24,629 nucleotides of DNA from JBJKSO01 sp046703825 (GCA_046703825.1 JBJKSO010000070.1:1-24629); one strand, 5' to 3'; shown: positions 1 through 7,603, counted from the stretch's first letter. The notes: generated from the letters alone by a model not told the origin. A program made the numbers and translations.

Positions 1-2
1 GT

Positions 3-413
3 CAGCTGGTCCGGGCCCTGGACCAGGACGCGCCCGCCGCCAACGAGGGACTCAAGGTGGGCGACCTGCTGACCACCGCCGCCGGGATCGCGCTGCAGCG
101 CATCCCTGACCTGCAGCGTTCCCTGGCCGCCAAGGCGCCCGGCGACACGGTCGAGCTGGGGGTCACCCGTGGTTCCGAGGACGTAACCATCACCGCGACT
201 TTAGGCAGCCAGCCCGAGGAGAGCGAGCGCTGGGGCCATCATGGGCCGCTGCGCCAGCGCGGCCGGCGGCGCCACGCCGGCTTAGGGACGGCTATAGTCT
301 CGGCGGCCCCCTCGGGCGGGCCGCCGAGACCGGCCTTGGCCAGTTCTGTTCGGCACGGCGGAACGACTGGCGGCTATGATCTCTCGCGGCCGACGCAGGG
401 AAGTGTCATCTAA
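3..413 (+). CDS. C-terminal part of a PDZ-domain (HtrA/DegP-like) protein, 5' truncated
   Basis: The reading frame enters from the left edge of the window. Its first ~70 codons read as a PDZ domain: an A-A-N-E-G-L-K-V-G-D segment, then a beta strand with I-P-D-L-Q-R and a P-G-D-T-V-E-L-G-V-T-R strand. This is the usual C-terminal substrate-binding module of HtrA-type periplasmic serine proteases; the protease domain would lie outside the window. The frame stays open to a TAA at 411-413, but after about codon 80 it becomes Arg/His/Gly-rich, uses codons such as TTA and ATA that are rare here, and passes through a strong hairpin (298-329) and the likely promoter of the next gene. A TAG at 283-285 in the +1 frame, preceded by GC-rich third positions, may be the true end, implying a frameshift or sequencing error. 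The PDZ assignment is firm; the protease identity and the exact end are inference. Confidence 0.65.
   Translation, partial: QLVRALDQDAPAANEGLKVGDLLTTAAGIALQRIPDLQRSLAAKAPGDTVELGVTRGSEDVTITATLGSQPEESERWGHHGPLRQRGRRRHAGLGTAIVSAAPSGGPPRPALASSVRHGGTTGGYDLSRPTQGSVI
298..329 (+). terminator. Perfect 12-bp stem-loop, likely terminator of the PDZ gene
   Basis: TCTCGGCGGCCC at 298-309 pairs perfectly with GGGCCGCCGAGA at 318-329 around an 8-nt loop. There is no U-tract, as is common in high-GC bacteria. It lies inside the apparent open frame of the upstream gene, which argues that the real stop is upstream. Confidence 0.6.
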
Positions 414-421
414 GGGGAGGC
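375..421 (+). promoter_or_regulatory. Putative promoter -10 box and Shine-Dalgarno of the IclR gene
   Basis: TATGAT at 375-380 matches the -10 consensus at 5 of 6 positions and would place the transcript start near 387. No clear -35 box is visible. AAGGGGAGG at 413-421 is a strong Shine-Dalgarno placed just before the GTG at 425, which fixes that start. Confidence 0.45.
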
Positions 422-424
422 GGC

Positions 425-1180
425 GTGCCGCAACTGCACAGCCACCAGCGCAACCCGCTGGGGCGGACAGTGCGCTTGCTCGGTTGGATGGCCGACCACG
501 ACGCGGACGACTTCGGAGTCCGTGAGCTGGCGGCCGCCGTGACCATGGCCCCCAGCACCGTGCATCGGTCACTCGGCGCTCTCGAGGAGGAAGGCCTGGT
601 CGAGTCCGACACCACCAGCGGCCGCTACCGGCTCAGCCTCGGCTTCTACAGGCTGGCGCTGCGGGGTTCGTCCCGAGCACCACTGCTCTCACTCGCCCTC
701 CCCTACTTGAGGGAACTTGGTCGCGAGTCCGGGGAGACGGCGCTGCTGGCCCTGTTCGCGCCCTCGGAACTAGCCACCATGTACGCCGCTGAGGTCGCCA
801 CCAACCATCCGCTCCAGGTCCGACCGCCCCTCTACCGGTGGCACCCGCTGCACGCGTCGGCGGCGGGTCTGGCGGTGCTGGCGGCCGTCGACCGGCAGAC
901 CCAAGACGCGGCCCTGCGGGAGCTGCCCGCGGAGCTGGCAGAGCGTACCCGCGCGGAGCTGGCGTTGGCCTTGGTGCACAGGTGCGTCGCGTGGCGGGGC
1001 CCGGACGGCTACCTGGAGGTGGCCGTGGCATTCCAGGGGGTGGGTCGGATCACGGAGGGCGCCCTGAGCGTGGTGGTACCCGAGCAGCGGGCGGACGACT
1101 CGGTGCGGCATCGCCTGGAGGAGATGGTCGCTCGCCACGGACAGCAGATCAGCGGCGTGATGGCGGGGTCGTTCGCCTGA
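425..1180 (+). CDS. IclR-family transcriptional regulator
   Basis: A 251-residue protein of normal IclR length. The N-terminal winged helix-turn-helix spans about residues 12-72 (V-R-E-L-A followed by P-S-T-V-H-R-S-L-G-A-L-E-E-E-G-L-V as recognition helix and wing). The effector-binding domain spans about 80-245 and includes the H-P-L-H-A-S-A-A-G-L-A segment typical of IclR ligand domains. The GTG start is chosen because a strong purine-rich Shine-Dalgarno precedes it by about 4 nt. Family members bind DNA as dimers or tetramers and control catabolic or stress genes in response to small molecules. The gene is transcribed alone: the upstream PDZ gene seems to be terminated and the downstream ROK kinase gene is convergent. 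The target is therefore unknown; nearby sugar or redox genes are only candidates. Confidence 0.93.
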   Translation: MPQLHSHQRNPLGRTVRLLGWMADHDADDFGVRELAAAVTMAPSTVHRSLGALEEEGLVESDTTSGRYRLSLGFYRLALRGSSRAPLLSLALPYLRELGRESGETALLALFAPSELATMYAAEVATNHPLQVRPPLYRWHPLHASAAGLAVLAAVDRQTQDAALRELPAELAERTRAELALALVHRCVAWRGPDGYLEVAVAFQGVGRITEGALSVVVPEQRADDSVRHRLEEMVARHGQQISGVMAGSFA

Positions 1181-1310
1181 GGCCGCGCTGGTCGCGACCA
1201 GCACAGCCGGCGTCGCGTCGATCCCCTTAATCTCCCGTCTGTAGAGCCAAACCGCTCTGGTGCCATTTCGGTAGCACACCAAGGCTCAACATTTCGCCGA
1301 CGCGTCCACA

Positions 1311-1336
1311 GCTCACCGGCGGCGAAGCCGGTGAGC
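1311..1336. terminator. Stem-loop between convergent IclR and ROK genes
   Basis: GCTCACCGGC at 1311-1320 pairs perfectly with GCCGGTGAGC at 1327-1336 around a 6-nt loop (GGCGAA). It sits in the 289-bp gap (1181-1469) between two convergent genes and could act on both strands. I see no convincing gene elsewhere in this gap. Confidence 0.55.
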
Positions 1337-1469
1337 TTCAGCAACGGGACGCCAGCTCCGGCCAGTCGGGGGCGCGCGGATGGTGCGTTCGCAGTTTGCC
1401 GAAAGTGCTGCGCACCAGCGCAGGGCCCGCTTCTCTGCCTTGGCGCGGATCGCAGCCAGCCGCGCCGGC

Positions 1470-2375
1470 TCAGGGCTCCAAACCTGCGGCCAGCTCCAGC
1501 GACCCGACCAACCCCTGCTCCTCACCCAGGGCGGCGCGGAGCAGGCGGCAGCGGCTGCGCACCGAAGCGAAGCTGCCTTCGGCGACCGCCGCCTTCGCAG
1601 CTGGCCAGACCATCCCGGAGCGGCGCATCACGCCGCCGCCCACGGCAATGGCATCGGGGTCGAGCAGGTTCATGAGCCCGCCCAGGGCCCGCCCGATGTG
1701 GCGGCCTGCCCGCTGCAGGACTTCGGCTGCTTTCGGGTCGCCCCTCTGCGCCGCCAGCTCCACCTCGCGGGCGGTGGCCACGTGCCCGTCTCGAGCGATG
1801 GCCGTGCCCGAGGCCACCGCCTCCAGGCAGCCGCGGTTGCCACAGCCGCAGAGCGGCCCGTCGGGGACCACCACGCTGTGACCGAACTCGCCCGCCGTGC
1901 CGTGGGAGCCGCGATAGACGGCGCCTTCCAAAATGAAGCCCGCGCCGATCCCGGTGCTCACCGTCACGTAGGCGAAGTTGCGCGTGCCGCGCCCAGCGCC
2001 GCGCCGGTGCTCTGCGAGCGCGGCGGCGGTCGCATCGTGCTCCACCCAACACGGGCAGCCGAGCCGCTCCTCGAGCAAGGCTCGCAGCGGCACCTCAAAC
2101 CAACCGGGGAGGTTGGGCGCGCTGTGGACCACCCCCGCCACGGCGTCCACCGGGCCCGGGACCGCGATGGCAAAGCGGGCTTCCGAGCGGCTGGACCCCG
2201 CCCGGTTCCCGAGCAGCGACTCGACCGCTGACGAGATCTGGGCCAGCACCAGCTCTGGGCCGCCGTGAGCGGTGGGGACGCGCACCTCGCGGCCGATCGA
2301 GCCGTCTTCCTCACCAAGGGCCACCCGCAGCCAGGTGCCGCCCAGATCGGCGCACAGCAGCAGTGGACCGGACAC
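1470..2375 (-). CDS. ROK-family sugar kinase (glucokinase-like)
   Basis: A 301-residue protein with all ROK hallmarks: phosphate-binding D-L-G-G-T at residues 10-14, the catalytic-Asp motif E-H-D-A-T at 112-116 (D114 as base), S-T-G-I-G-A-G at 140-146, and a zinc site formed by H166 (in A-G-E-F-G-H) and the C-G-C-G-N-R-G-C cysteines C176, C178 and C183. Such proteins phosphorylate glucose or N-acyl sugars with ATP in the cytoplasm. There is no N-terminal DNA-binding domain, so this is a kinase and not a NagC-type repressor. The start is GTG, only 3 nt after the nfo stop, so it is probably translated as the last gene of the lipoprotein-nfo-ROK operon. The exact sugar substrate cannot be read from sequence. 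Confidence 0.93.
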   Translation of the reverse strand: MSGPLLLCADLGGTWLRVALGEEDGSIGREVRVPTAHGGPELVLAQISSAVESLLGNRAGSSRSEARFAIAVPGPVDAVAGVVHSAPNLPGWFEVPLRALLEERLGCPCWVEHDATAAALAEHRRGAGRGTRNFAYVTVSTGIGAGFILEGAVYRGSHGTAGEFGHSVVVPDGPLCGCGNRGCLEAVASGTAIARDGHVATAREVELAAQRGDPKAAEVLQRAGRHIGRALGGLMNLLDPDAIAVGGGVMRRSGMVWPAAKAAVAEGSFASVRSRCRLLRAALGEEQGLVGSLELAAGLEP

Positions 2376-2378
2376 AGC

Positions 2379-3245
2379 TCAGCCCGCAGCTGGCAGCGGA
2401 GCGAGGCCGGCCAGCTCCCGGAGTTGGCTGACGCTCTCCCGATCCGGCCCCTTGCGGTCGCGGCCCGGCACCTCCAGCAGGAACGGTACCGGGCGCAGGC
2501 GCGGGTCGTGGAGGATCCGGCGGAACGCCTCCGCACCGATCTCCCCTTCGCCGATGTTCGCATGGCGGTCCACGTTGGAGGCGAAGGCCGCCTTCGAGTC
2601 GTTGGCGTGCACCGCCGCCAGGCGCTCCCCACCCAGCTCGGCCTCGAGCTCGCGCAGGCTGCGATCCAGTCCCTCGGCACTGCGCAGGTCGTAGCCGGCG
2701 GTGAAGGCGTGGGCGGTGTCCAGGCAGACCCGCAGCCGGGGATCGCCGCCACTGGCCTCGATCATCCGCGCCAGCTGGGTGAAGGTGCTGCCGATGTTGT
2801 CCCCGGCGCCGGCACTGTTCTCAATGATGAGCCAGCTCGGCCCGGGCGCCTCCGCCAGCGCCGCGCGCATCGCCAGCGACACCTGGGCCAGCACGTGGTC
2901 GAAGCCGAAGCCCTTGTGGGAGCCGGCGTGGAAGATCACCCCGCGGGCGCCCAGCCGGTTGGCCAGCTCCAGCTGGTAGCGGAGCGCACCCTGGGACTGC
3001 TCGAGAACCTCGGGGCGAGCCGCGGCCAGGTTGATCAGGTACACCGCGTGGAGGAAGAAGGCGTCCAGCCCGGTCTCCTCCATCCGGCGTCTGAACTCGG
3101 CGACGGTGGCCTCGTCGGGGTGGTTACGGCGCCAGGTCTGGGGCGGGGTGGCGTGGATCTGCACCGCCTCCGCCCCGATTTCCTGCGCACGCTCGAAGGC
3201 GGTGAGCAGGCCGCCCTGGGTGGAGACGTGCCCCCCGATCAGCAA
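2379..3245 (-). CDS. nfo: Endonuclease IV (AP endonuclease)
   Basis: A 288-residue TIM-barrel AP endonuclease. It begins with the G-G-H-V-S-T-Q-G-G signature and carries all nine trinuclear zinc ligands at a constant offset of -3 from the E. coli Nfo numbering: H66, H106, E142, D176, H179, H213, D226, H228 and E258. The enzyme cleaves DNA 5' to abasic sites and removes 3' blocking groups during base-excision repair. The start is TTG, one nt after the TGA of the upstream lipoprotein gene, so translation is probably coupled. No better ATG is available before the conserved N-terminal strand. Pairing with a downstream sugar kinase is not a known functional link. Confidence 0.96.
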   Translation of the reverse strand: MLIGGHVSTQGGLLTAFERAQEIGAEAVQIHATPPQTWRRNHPDEATVAEFRRRMEETGLDAFFLHAVYLINLAAARPEVLEQSQGALRYQLELANRLGARGVIFHAGSHKGFGFDHVLAQVSLAMRAALAEAPGPSWLIIENSAGAGDNIGSTFTQLARMIEASGGDPRLRVCLDTAHAFTAGYDLRSAEGLDRSLRELEAELGGERLAAVHANDSKAAFASNVDRHANIGEGEIGAEAFRRILHDPRLRPVPFLLEVPGRDRKGPDRESVSQLRELAGLAPLPAAG

Positions 3246-3246
3246 C

Positions 3247-3963
3247 TCAGCCCACCGGCGGCGGGCTGGGGGCGGCGTAGATCTGGGCCTTCGGGGGGGC
3301 GCTGACCGGGTCCGGGGCGTTGAAGTCGCTGTAGCGGAGCGAGACTGGCTGCCGCCCCTTGATCACCAGACGCAGCAGCCGGTGGTTGCCCGGGTCCATG
3401 TACAGCAGCAGGGTGGTGTGGTCGGTGCCCAGCTCCTTCACCAGCTCGGCCTTGAGGCCGGAGACGGTCACATGCCGCACCCGCACCCGGCCGCGGATGT
3501 ACCGGTCCAGGGTCAGCCCCAGGCCGGCTCCGACGAAGGGCTTCAGGCTGGCCCGGTAGGCGCGCGCCAGCCGGGGAGTCTGCAGCACCCAGGTGGTGGC
3601 AGGGTTCAGGTTGCCGGGCAGCGAGCTGATCCCCAACTGCTGCAACTCGGTGGGTGAGCGCACGTACAGGCTCGAACCCACCGAGATCAGCTGGCTGTCC
3701 AGGCTCGGCGAACCGGGTACCCGAGTGTCGACCGATCCCTGGAAGTTCCCGTCGGACAATACCTGCAGGTCGAAGGTGATGGTGGCCTGGCCCGCCCGGG
3801 CGGAACCGGTGAGCCGGTAGGAGGAGACGTCGACCATGGCGCGGGCCGCCCGCCGCACCACGGCCGGGGCCGGGTACGGACTGGACCCGCACCCCCCCAC
3901 TGCGAGCGCCAACGGCACCGCCGCGGCGGCCGCGGCGGCCAGCCGGGCGCGCGATCGCGCCAT
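3247..3963 (-). CDS. LppX/LprAFG-like lipoprotein
   Basis: A 238-residue protein with a short basic N-terminus (R-S-R-A-R), an Ala-rich hydrophobic stretch and a lipobox V-G-G-C with C25 as the lipidated cysteine. The mature part is rich in beta strands (S-Y-R-L-T-G-S-A-R-A-G, L-Y-V-R-S-P-T-E-L, L-L-L-Y-M-D-P-G-N-H-R-L-L-R-L-V-I-K-G) and resembles the LppX_LprAFG fold, a hydrophobic-cavity carrier of lipids or lipoglycans on the outer face of the membrane. The ATG has a GGAGGA Shine-Dalgarno about 6 nt upstream (minus strand). It is the first gene of the operon with nfo and the ROK kinase, and its promoter lies in the divergent region shared with the ArsR gene. Family assignment is by pattern, so moderate. 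Confidence 0.75.
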   Translation of the reverse strand: MARSRARLAAAAAAAVPLALAVGGCGSSPYPAPAVVRRAARAMVDVSSYRLTGSARAGQATITFDLQVLSDGNFQGSVDTRVPGSPSLDSQLISVGSSLYVRSPTELQQLGISSLPGNLNPATTWVLQTPRLARAYRASLKPFVGAGLGLTLDRYIRGRVRVRHVTVSGLKAELVKELGTDHTTLLLYMDPGNHRLLRLVIKGRQPVSLRYSDFNAPDPVSAPPKAQIYAAPSPPPVG

Positions 3964-4016
3964 TCAGTCCTCCGTTGGGCCGGGACTCTCCCCTCCCGGC
4001 CGGACCGCGCCAGTCT

Positions 4017-4048
4017 AGAGCAAAGTCGCGTCAGGCCGACTTTGCTCT
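4017..4048. promoter_or_regulatory. Perfect 12-bp inverted repeat in divergent promoter region
   Basis: AGAGCAAAGTCG at 4017-4028 is exactly inverted as CGACTTTGCTCT at 4037-4048, with an 8-bp spacer. The half-site centres are 20 bp apart, about two helical turns, as expected for a dimeric regulator binding one DNA face. The right arm contains TTGCTC (4042-4047), which stands 17 bp before TAACGT (4065-4070) and could form a rightward promoter. The left arm overlaps a TAGACT box on the minus strand that could serve the lipoprotein gene. Confidence 0.55.
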
Positions 4049-4079
4049 GCCGGCCCGCCGGCCCTAACGTATAAAGCGA

Positions 4080-4098
4080 TCTTTCGAAAGACTACTAT
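4080..4098 (+). promoter_or_regulatory. 12-bp palindromic operator candidate plus leaderless -10 box of the ArsR gene
   Basis: TCTTTCGAAAGA at 4080-4091 is a perfect palindrome. It is immediately followed by TACTAT at 4093-4098, a TANNNT -10 box ending 6 nt before the ATG at 4105. No Shine-Dalgarno is present, so the transcript probably starts at or next to the ATG. A regulator bound to the palindrome would sit between -35 and -10 and block transcription, a typical autoregulatory arrangement for ArsR-type repressors. Confidence 0.5.
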
Positions 4099-4104
4099 CT
4101 AAAG

Positions 4105-4719
4105 ATGTCCTTCCACAGTGACCAACCCACCCGGGGCGCGTCCCGGCCCTCTGATCTGCGGGAGATCACCGACCCCCGCACCATGCGGGCCCTCACCCAC
4201 CCCGTGCGGTTGGCCCTCTTGGAGGCGCTGCTGCTGGAGGGCCCTCTCACCGCCACCCGGGCGGCGGACCTGATCGGCGAGTCGCCGCCCAGCTGCTCGT
4301 TCCATCTGCGCCAGCTCGCCAAGTACGGCTTCGTCGAGGAAGCGGGGCCGGCCCCGGGGCGGCAGCGGCCCTGGAGGCTCAGCACCCTGGGCATGCGCTT
4401 CAGCGACGTCCACGACGACCCAGCCACCGCCATCGCTGCCCGGGCCCTGGACCGGGCTCTGCGCGAGCGCTACTTCACCCGCTTGCAGGCCTTCTACGAC
4501 ACGAGGGGGAGCTACCCGCGCGAGTGGCAGGAGGTGACCGGCGGCAGCGAGCACATGCTCCACGTCACGCCCCAGGAGCTGAAGGCGCTGGACGAGGAGA
4601 TCTACACCGTCCTGCAGCGGTACCGGGAGCGGCTCGACCACTCCGAGCGCCGGCCGGACGGGGCGCTGCCGGTAGAGGTCCTCCTCTTCGCCTACCCGGT
4701 GCGCCCACCGGTGGCCTGA
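4105..4719 (+). CDS. ArsR-type winged-helix transcriptional regulator
   Basis: A 204-residue protein. The winged helix-turn-helix covers about residues 24-95: P-R-T-M-R-A-L-T-H-P-V-R-L-A-L-L-E opens it, A-A-D-L-I-G-E-S-P-P-S-C-S-F-H-L-R-Q-L forms the recognition helix, then L-A-K-Y-G-F-V and a wing. The C-terminal ~100 residues are helical and of a type seen in larger ArsR-like regulators that sense drugs or lipids instead of metals; no metal-binding cysteine cluster is visible. The gene sits 4 nt before a GTG-started MFS exporter gene, the classic layout of a repressor controlling its own efflux pump. Regulation is probably by the palindrome at 4080-4091. The ligand is unknown. Confidence 0.88.
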   Translation: MSFHSDQPTRGASRPSDLREITDPRTMRALTHPVRLALLEALLLEGPLTATRAADLIGESPPSCSFHLRQLAKYGFVEEAGPAPGRQRPWRLSTLGMRFSDVHDDPATAIAARALDRALRERYFTRLQAFYDTRGSYPREWQEVTGGSEHMLHVTPQELKALDEEIYTVLQRYRERLDHSERRPDGALPVEVLLFAYPVRPPVA

Positions 4720-4723
4720 TCAA

Positions 4724-5950
4724 GTGCGCGCGCTGCTGCGCCACCGCAACGCACGGGTCTACCTAGTCGGCCAAGTGTTCTCCATGTTCGGCGACTCCGC
4801 GCTCTGGCTGGCGATGAGCATCTGGGTCAAGACGCTGACGCACAGCAACGCACTTGCCGGGTTGACCTTCTTCTTCTTCACCGCCCCCTCGCTGCTGGCT
4901 CCCGCGTCAGGGCTGGTGGTCGATCGTGTGCGCCGCCGGCCCCTGCTGATGGCGACCAATGTGGTCGCAGGCGGCAGCGTTTTGCTGCTGCTCTTGGTCC
5001 ACGGCGCCGGCCAGGTCTGGCTGATCTACCTGGTGATGGCGCTCTACGGCCTCTGCTACTCGATGCTGGGTTCGGCGCAATCGGCGCTACTGACCGTGAT
5101 GCTTCCGGATCACCTGCTGGCGGACGCCAACGGCGCGCTGCGCACGGCCCACGAGTCGTTCCGGCTGGTGGCGCCGCTCGCAGGAGCCGGCCTGTTCGTG
5201 CTGGTCGGCGGCCATGCGGTGGCGGTGCTGGATGCCGCCACCTTCGCGGTTCCGGTGGTGGCGCTGGCGGTGATGCGGGTGACGGAGCCGGCGCCCACCC
5301 CCAGACAGAGCCGCTGGCGGTCGGAAGTGGCCGCCGGTGCCGTGCACATCTGGCGCACCATCGTGATCCGGCAGGCCGTCGTCGCCGCCGCCGCCGCCCT
5401 GGCGGTCTTCGGATTTGCCGAGACCGTGATCTTCGCGGTTGCCGCTCAGGGCCTGCGCCAGCCGGCCGCTTTCGTCGGCGTCATGGTCGCGATCCAGGGG
5501 TTGGGGGCAGTGTTCGGGGGCCCCAGCGCCGCGCCCATGATCCGCCGCCTCGGCGAGGGCGTGATGGTGGCACTGGGGATGGCGATGGCAGGGTTGGGGG
5601 CGGTACTGCTGATCCCGCCCACCCTGTTCGCGGTGGTGCCGGGCCTGATCCTGTTCGGCGCGGCCATCCCATGGATGGTGGTGGCCTTCAACACCATGAT
5701 CCAGCGGCGCACCCCCGCAGATTTGCAGGGCCGCGTCTACTCGGCGGCCGAGGCCCTGGTGACGACTCCGCAGACCATCTCCATCGCTTTGGGGGCCGCT
5801 TTGATCGGGGTCGCCGGCTACCGGCTGCTGCTGGCTGTGATGGCGGCGGTGGTGATGGGGGCGGCCACCTACCTGGCCACCCGACCCGAGCAGCGCCGCC
5901 GACCCGTGGCCGGCCGCCAGTTGGAGGTGCTGGCCGCGGAGCGGGACTGA
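4724..5950 (+). CDS. MFS transporter (probable drug/siderophore exporter type)
   Basis: A 408-residue integral membrane protein with about 10-12 hydrophobic helices. The MFS motif between TM2 and TM3 reads G-L-V-V-D-R-V-R-R-R-P-L-L (residues ~63-75), and the R-N-A-R-V-Y-L-V-G-Q start resembles the MFS_3/EntS-like exporter group. The central loop (R-V-T-E-P-A-P-T-P-R-Q) divides two six-helix halves. The GTG start lies 4 nt after the stop of the ArsR-type regulator, so the two are co-transcribed and the regulator probably represses this pump. The exported compound cannot be inferred. An SRPBCC protein gene follows within 6 nt. Confidence 0.9.
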   Translation: MRALLRHRNARVYLVGQVFSMFGDSALWLAMSIWVKTLTHSNALAGLTFFFFTAPSLLAPASGLVVDRVRRRPLLMATNVVAGGSVLLLLLVHGAGQVWLIYLVMALYGLCYSMLGSAQSALLTVMLPDHLLADANGALRTAHESFRLVAPLAGAGLFVLVGGHAVAVLDAATFAVPVVALAVMRVTEPAPTPRQSRWRSEVAAGAVHIWRTIVIRQAVVAAAAALAVFGFAETVIFAVAAQGLRQPAAFVGVMVAIQGLGAVFGGPSAAPMIRRLGEGVMVALGMAMAGLGAVLLIPPTLFAVVPGLILFGAAIPWMVVAFNTMIQRRTPADLQGRVYSAAEALVTTPQTISIALGAALIGVAGYRLLLAVMAAVVMGAATYLATRPEQRRRPVAGRQLEVLAAERD

Positions 5951-5956
5951 GACAAT

Positions 5957-6442
5957 TTGAGCGTGGCGGGCGCGGACGGCGACGTGATCACGGTGGAGCG
6001 CATCATTCCCGCCCCGCCCCAGCCCATCTTCGCGCTGCTGGTCGATCCCGCCCGTCACCCGGAGATCGACGGCTCGGGAGCGGTGCGCAGGCCCAGGGAG
6101 GCCAGGCCGCCGCGCCTCAGCCAGGGGGAGACTTTCGAGATGGCCATGCGGGCCGGCGTCGGGTACTCGATGCGCAACCGGGTCATCGAGTTCGAGCCCG
6201 ACCGCCTGATCGCCTGGCAGACCTTCAGCCCCGGCCTGCTCGGCCGCTGGATCGGCGGTCGGATCTGGCGCTACCGATTGGAGCCGGTTCCGGGCGGCAC
6301 CAAAGTGCAGGAGAGCTGGGACATACGCCATGACAAGCAGCGCTTTCTGCTGCGCCGCTATGGCATCCCGCGCAAGACCGCCGGCGACATGAGCCGCACC
6401 CTGGAGCGCATCGAGCAGCTGCTGGCGGTGTCCACCGAGTAG
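5957..6442 (+). CDS. SRPBCC (START-like/polyketide cyclase) family protein
   Basis: A 161-residue single-domain protein. The pattern V-E-R-I-I-P-A-P-P-Q-P-I-F-A-L-L-V-D-P-A-R-H-P-E-I-D near the N-terminus, a central F-E-P-D-R-L-I-A-W-Q-T-F strand, a W-R-Y-R-L-E-P-V-P-G-G-T-K-V hairpin and a long C-terminal helix (M-S-R-T-L-E-R-I-E-Q-L-L) are typical of the SRPBCC helix-grip fold, which holds hydrophobic ligands. It follows the MFS gene by 6 nt, so it is likely the third gene of that operon and may bind the exported compound (inference). The start is uncertain: TTG at 5957 is used here; GTG at 5963 is the closest alternative. No good Shine-Dalgarno is visible for either. Confidence 0.82.
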   Translation: MSVAGADGDVITVERIIPAPPQPIFALLVDPARHPEIDGSGAVRRPREARPPRLSQGETFEMAMRAGVGYSMRNRVIEFEPDRLIAWQTFSPGLLGRWIGGRIWRYRLEPVPGGTKVQESWDIRHDKQRFLLRRYGIPRKTAGDMSRTLERIEQLLAVSTE

Positions 6443-6512
6443 CTGGCGGCGTCGTTGGGGGGCGGTGGCCACCTCGAATCGGCAGCGACGGGTTCGTTAA
6501 GAGGGAAGCGCG

Positions 6513-7535
6513 ATGCAGTTTCGACCGTTGGGACGCACCGGGATGCAGGTCTCCGAGCTCTGCCTCGGGGCGATGATGTTCGGCGAGTGGGGCAATCCGG
6601 ACCAGGGGGAGAGCATCCGGATCATCCAGCGCGCTCTGGACGCCGGCATCAACTTCATCGACACCGCGGACGTCTACTCCGCCGGCGAGTCGGAGGAGAT
6701 CGTGGGCCGGGCGATCGCCGGACGGCGCGACCAGGTGGTGCTGGCGACCAAGGTGCACGGCGTGATGGGCGAGGATCCCAACCGGCGCGGCAACGGTCGC
6801 CGCTGGATTGTGGCCGAGGTCGAGAACTCGCTGCGGCGGCTAGGTACCGACTGGATCGACCTCTACCAGATCCACCGCTATGACCCGGAGGTAGACTTCG
6901 AGGTCACCCTCGGCGCGCTCACCGATCTGGTGCGTCAGGGCAAGATTCGCTACTTCGGCCACTCCACCTGGCCGGTGTCGGCGATGGTGGAGGCGCAGTG
7001 GACCTCCGAGAAGCGCGGTCTGGACCGCTTTTGGACCGAGCAGCCCCCCTACTCCATCCTCACCCGCGGGATCGAGAAGGACGTGCTCCCGACGTGCTCC
7101 CGCTACGGGTTGGGGGTGCTCTCCTACAGCCCGCTCGCCGGTGGCTGGCTGTCGGGGCGGTACCGGCGCCAGGCCCAGTCCGGGCCGACCTCCTCCGCCC
7201 GCCAGCGCCTCGCCAACCGGTTCGACCTCTCCCTGGCCGAGAACCAGCGCAAGCTTGAGGCGGTTGAGGCGCTGGCCCTGGTCGCCGAGCAGGCGGGGAT
7301 CAGTCTGGTCGAGCTCGCCATCGCCTTCGTGCTGGGTCACCCCGCGATCAGCGCGGCGATCATCGGCCCGCGGACCATGGAGCACCTGGAATCGCAGCTG
7401 GGTGCGGCCGAGCTGCGGCTGGACGAGGCGGTGCTGGATGCCATCGACGGCATCGTTCCGCCCGGCCTCACCATCAACCCCGCCGACGACGGCTGGACCA
7501 GCCCCTCGCTGAGCCCGGCCGCCCGGCGCCGCTGA
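6513..7535 (+). CDS. Aldo/keto reductase
   Basis: A 340-residue NAD(P)H-dependent oxidoreductase of the AKR superfamily. The catalytic tetrad is visible: D50 and Y55 in F-I-D-T-A-D-V-Y, K80 in L-A-T-K, and H121 in Y-Q-I-H. The G-K-I-R-Y-F-G-H-S-T segment and the late I-I-G-P-R-T-M-E-H-L cofactor loop are also standard. The protein resembles the larger YhdN/YajO-like group that reduces carbonyls of varied aldehydes and ketones. The ATG is preceded by an AGAGGGA Shine-Dalgarno. It lies 70 nt after the SRPBCC gene, so it may be separately transcribed, and converges on katG. The substrate is unknown. Confidence 0.93.
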   Translation: MQFRPLGRTGMQVSELCLGAMMFGEWGNPDQGESIRIIQRALDAGINFIDTADVYSAGESEEIVGRAIAGRRDQVVLATKVHGVMGEDPNRRGNGRRWIVAEVENSLRRLGTDWIDLYQIHRYDPEVDFEVTLGALTDLVRQGKIRYFGHSTWPVSAMVEAQWTSEKRGLDRFWTEQPPYSILTRGIEKDVLPTCSRYGLGVLSYSPLAGGWLSGRYRRQAQSGPTSSARQRLANRFDLSLAENQRKLEAVEALALVAEQAGISLVELAIAFVLGHPAISAAIIGPRTMEHLESQLGAAELRLDEAVLDAIDGIVPPGLTINPADDGWTSPSLSPAARRR

Positions 7536-7542
7536 CCCCGCG

Positions 7543-7577
7543 GCCGGCAGCTCGTGCCGGCGGCTCGTGCCGCCGGC
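7543..7577. terminator. Two overlapping hairpins between convergent AKR and katG
   Basis: Hairpin A pairs GCCGGCA (7543-7549) with TGCCGGC (7555-7561). Hairpin B pairs GCCGGCGGC (7556-7564) with GCCGCCGGC (7569-7577). They share 7556-7561, so only one can form at a time. A direct repeat GCTCGTGCCG (7550-7559 and 7563-7572) generates the structure. The location between two convergent stops suggests bidirectional termination. Confidence 0.6.
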
Positions 7578-7603
7578 CACGACCAGCGGCCCCAGCCCCT
7601 CAG

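Noticed and set aside
1313..1525. 70-codon minus-strand frame downstream of the ROK kinase
   Set aside because: It overlaps the ROK 3' end and a terminator hairpin, has no Shine-Dalgarno and matches no family I recognise.
5087..6472. 461-codon minus-strand open frame opposite the MFS and SRPBCC genes
   Set aside because: Gln/His/Arg-rich low-complexity shadow of two well-supported genes.
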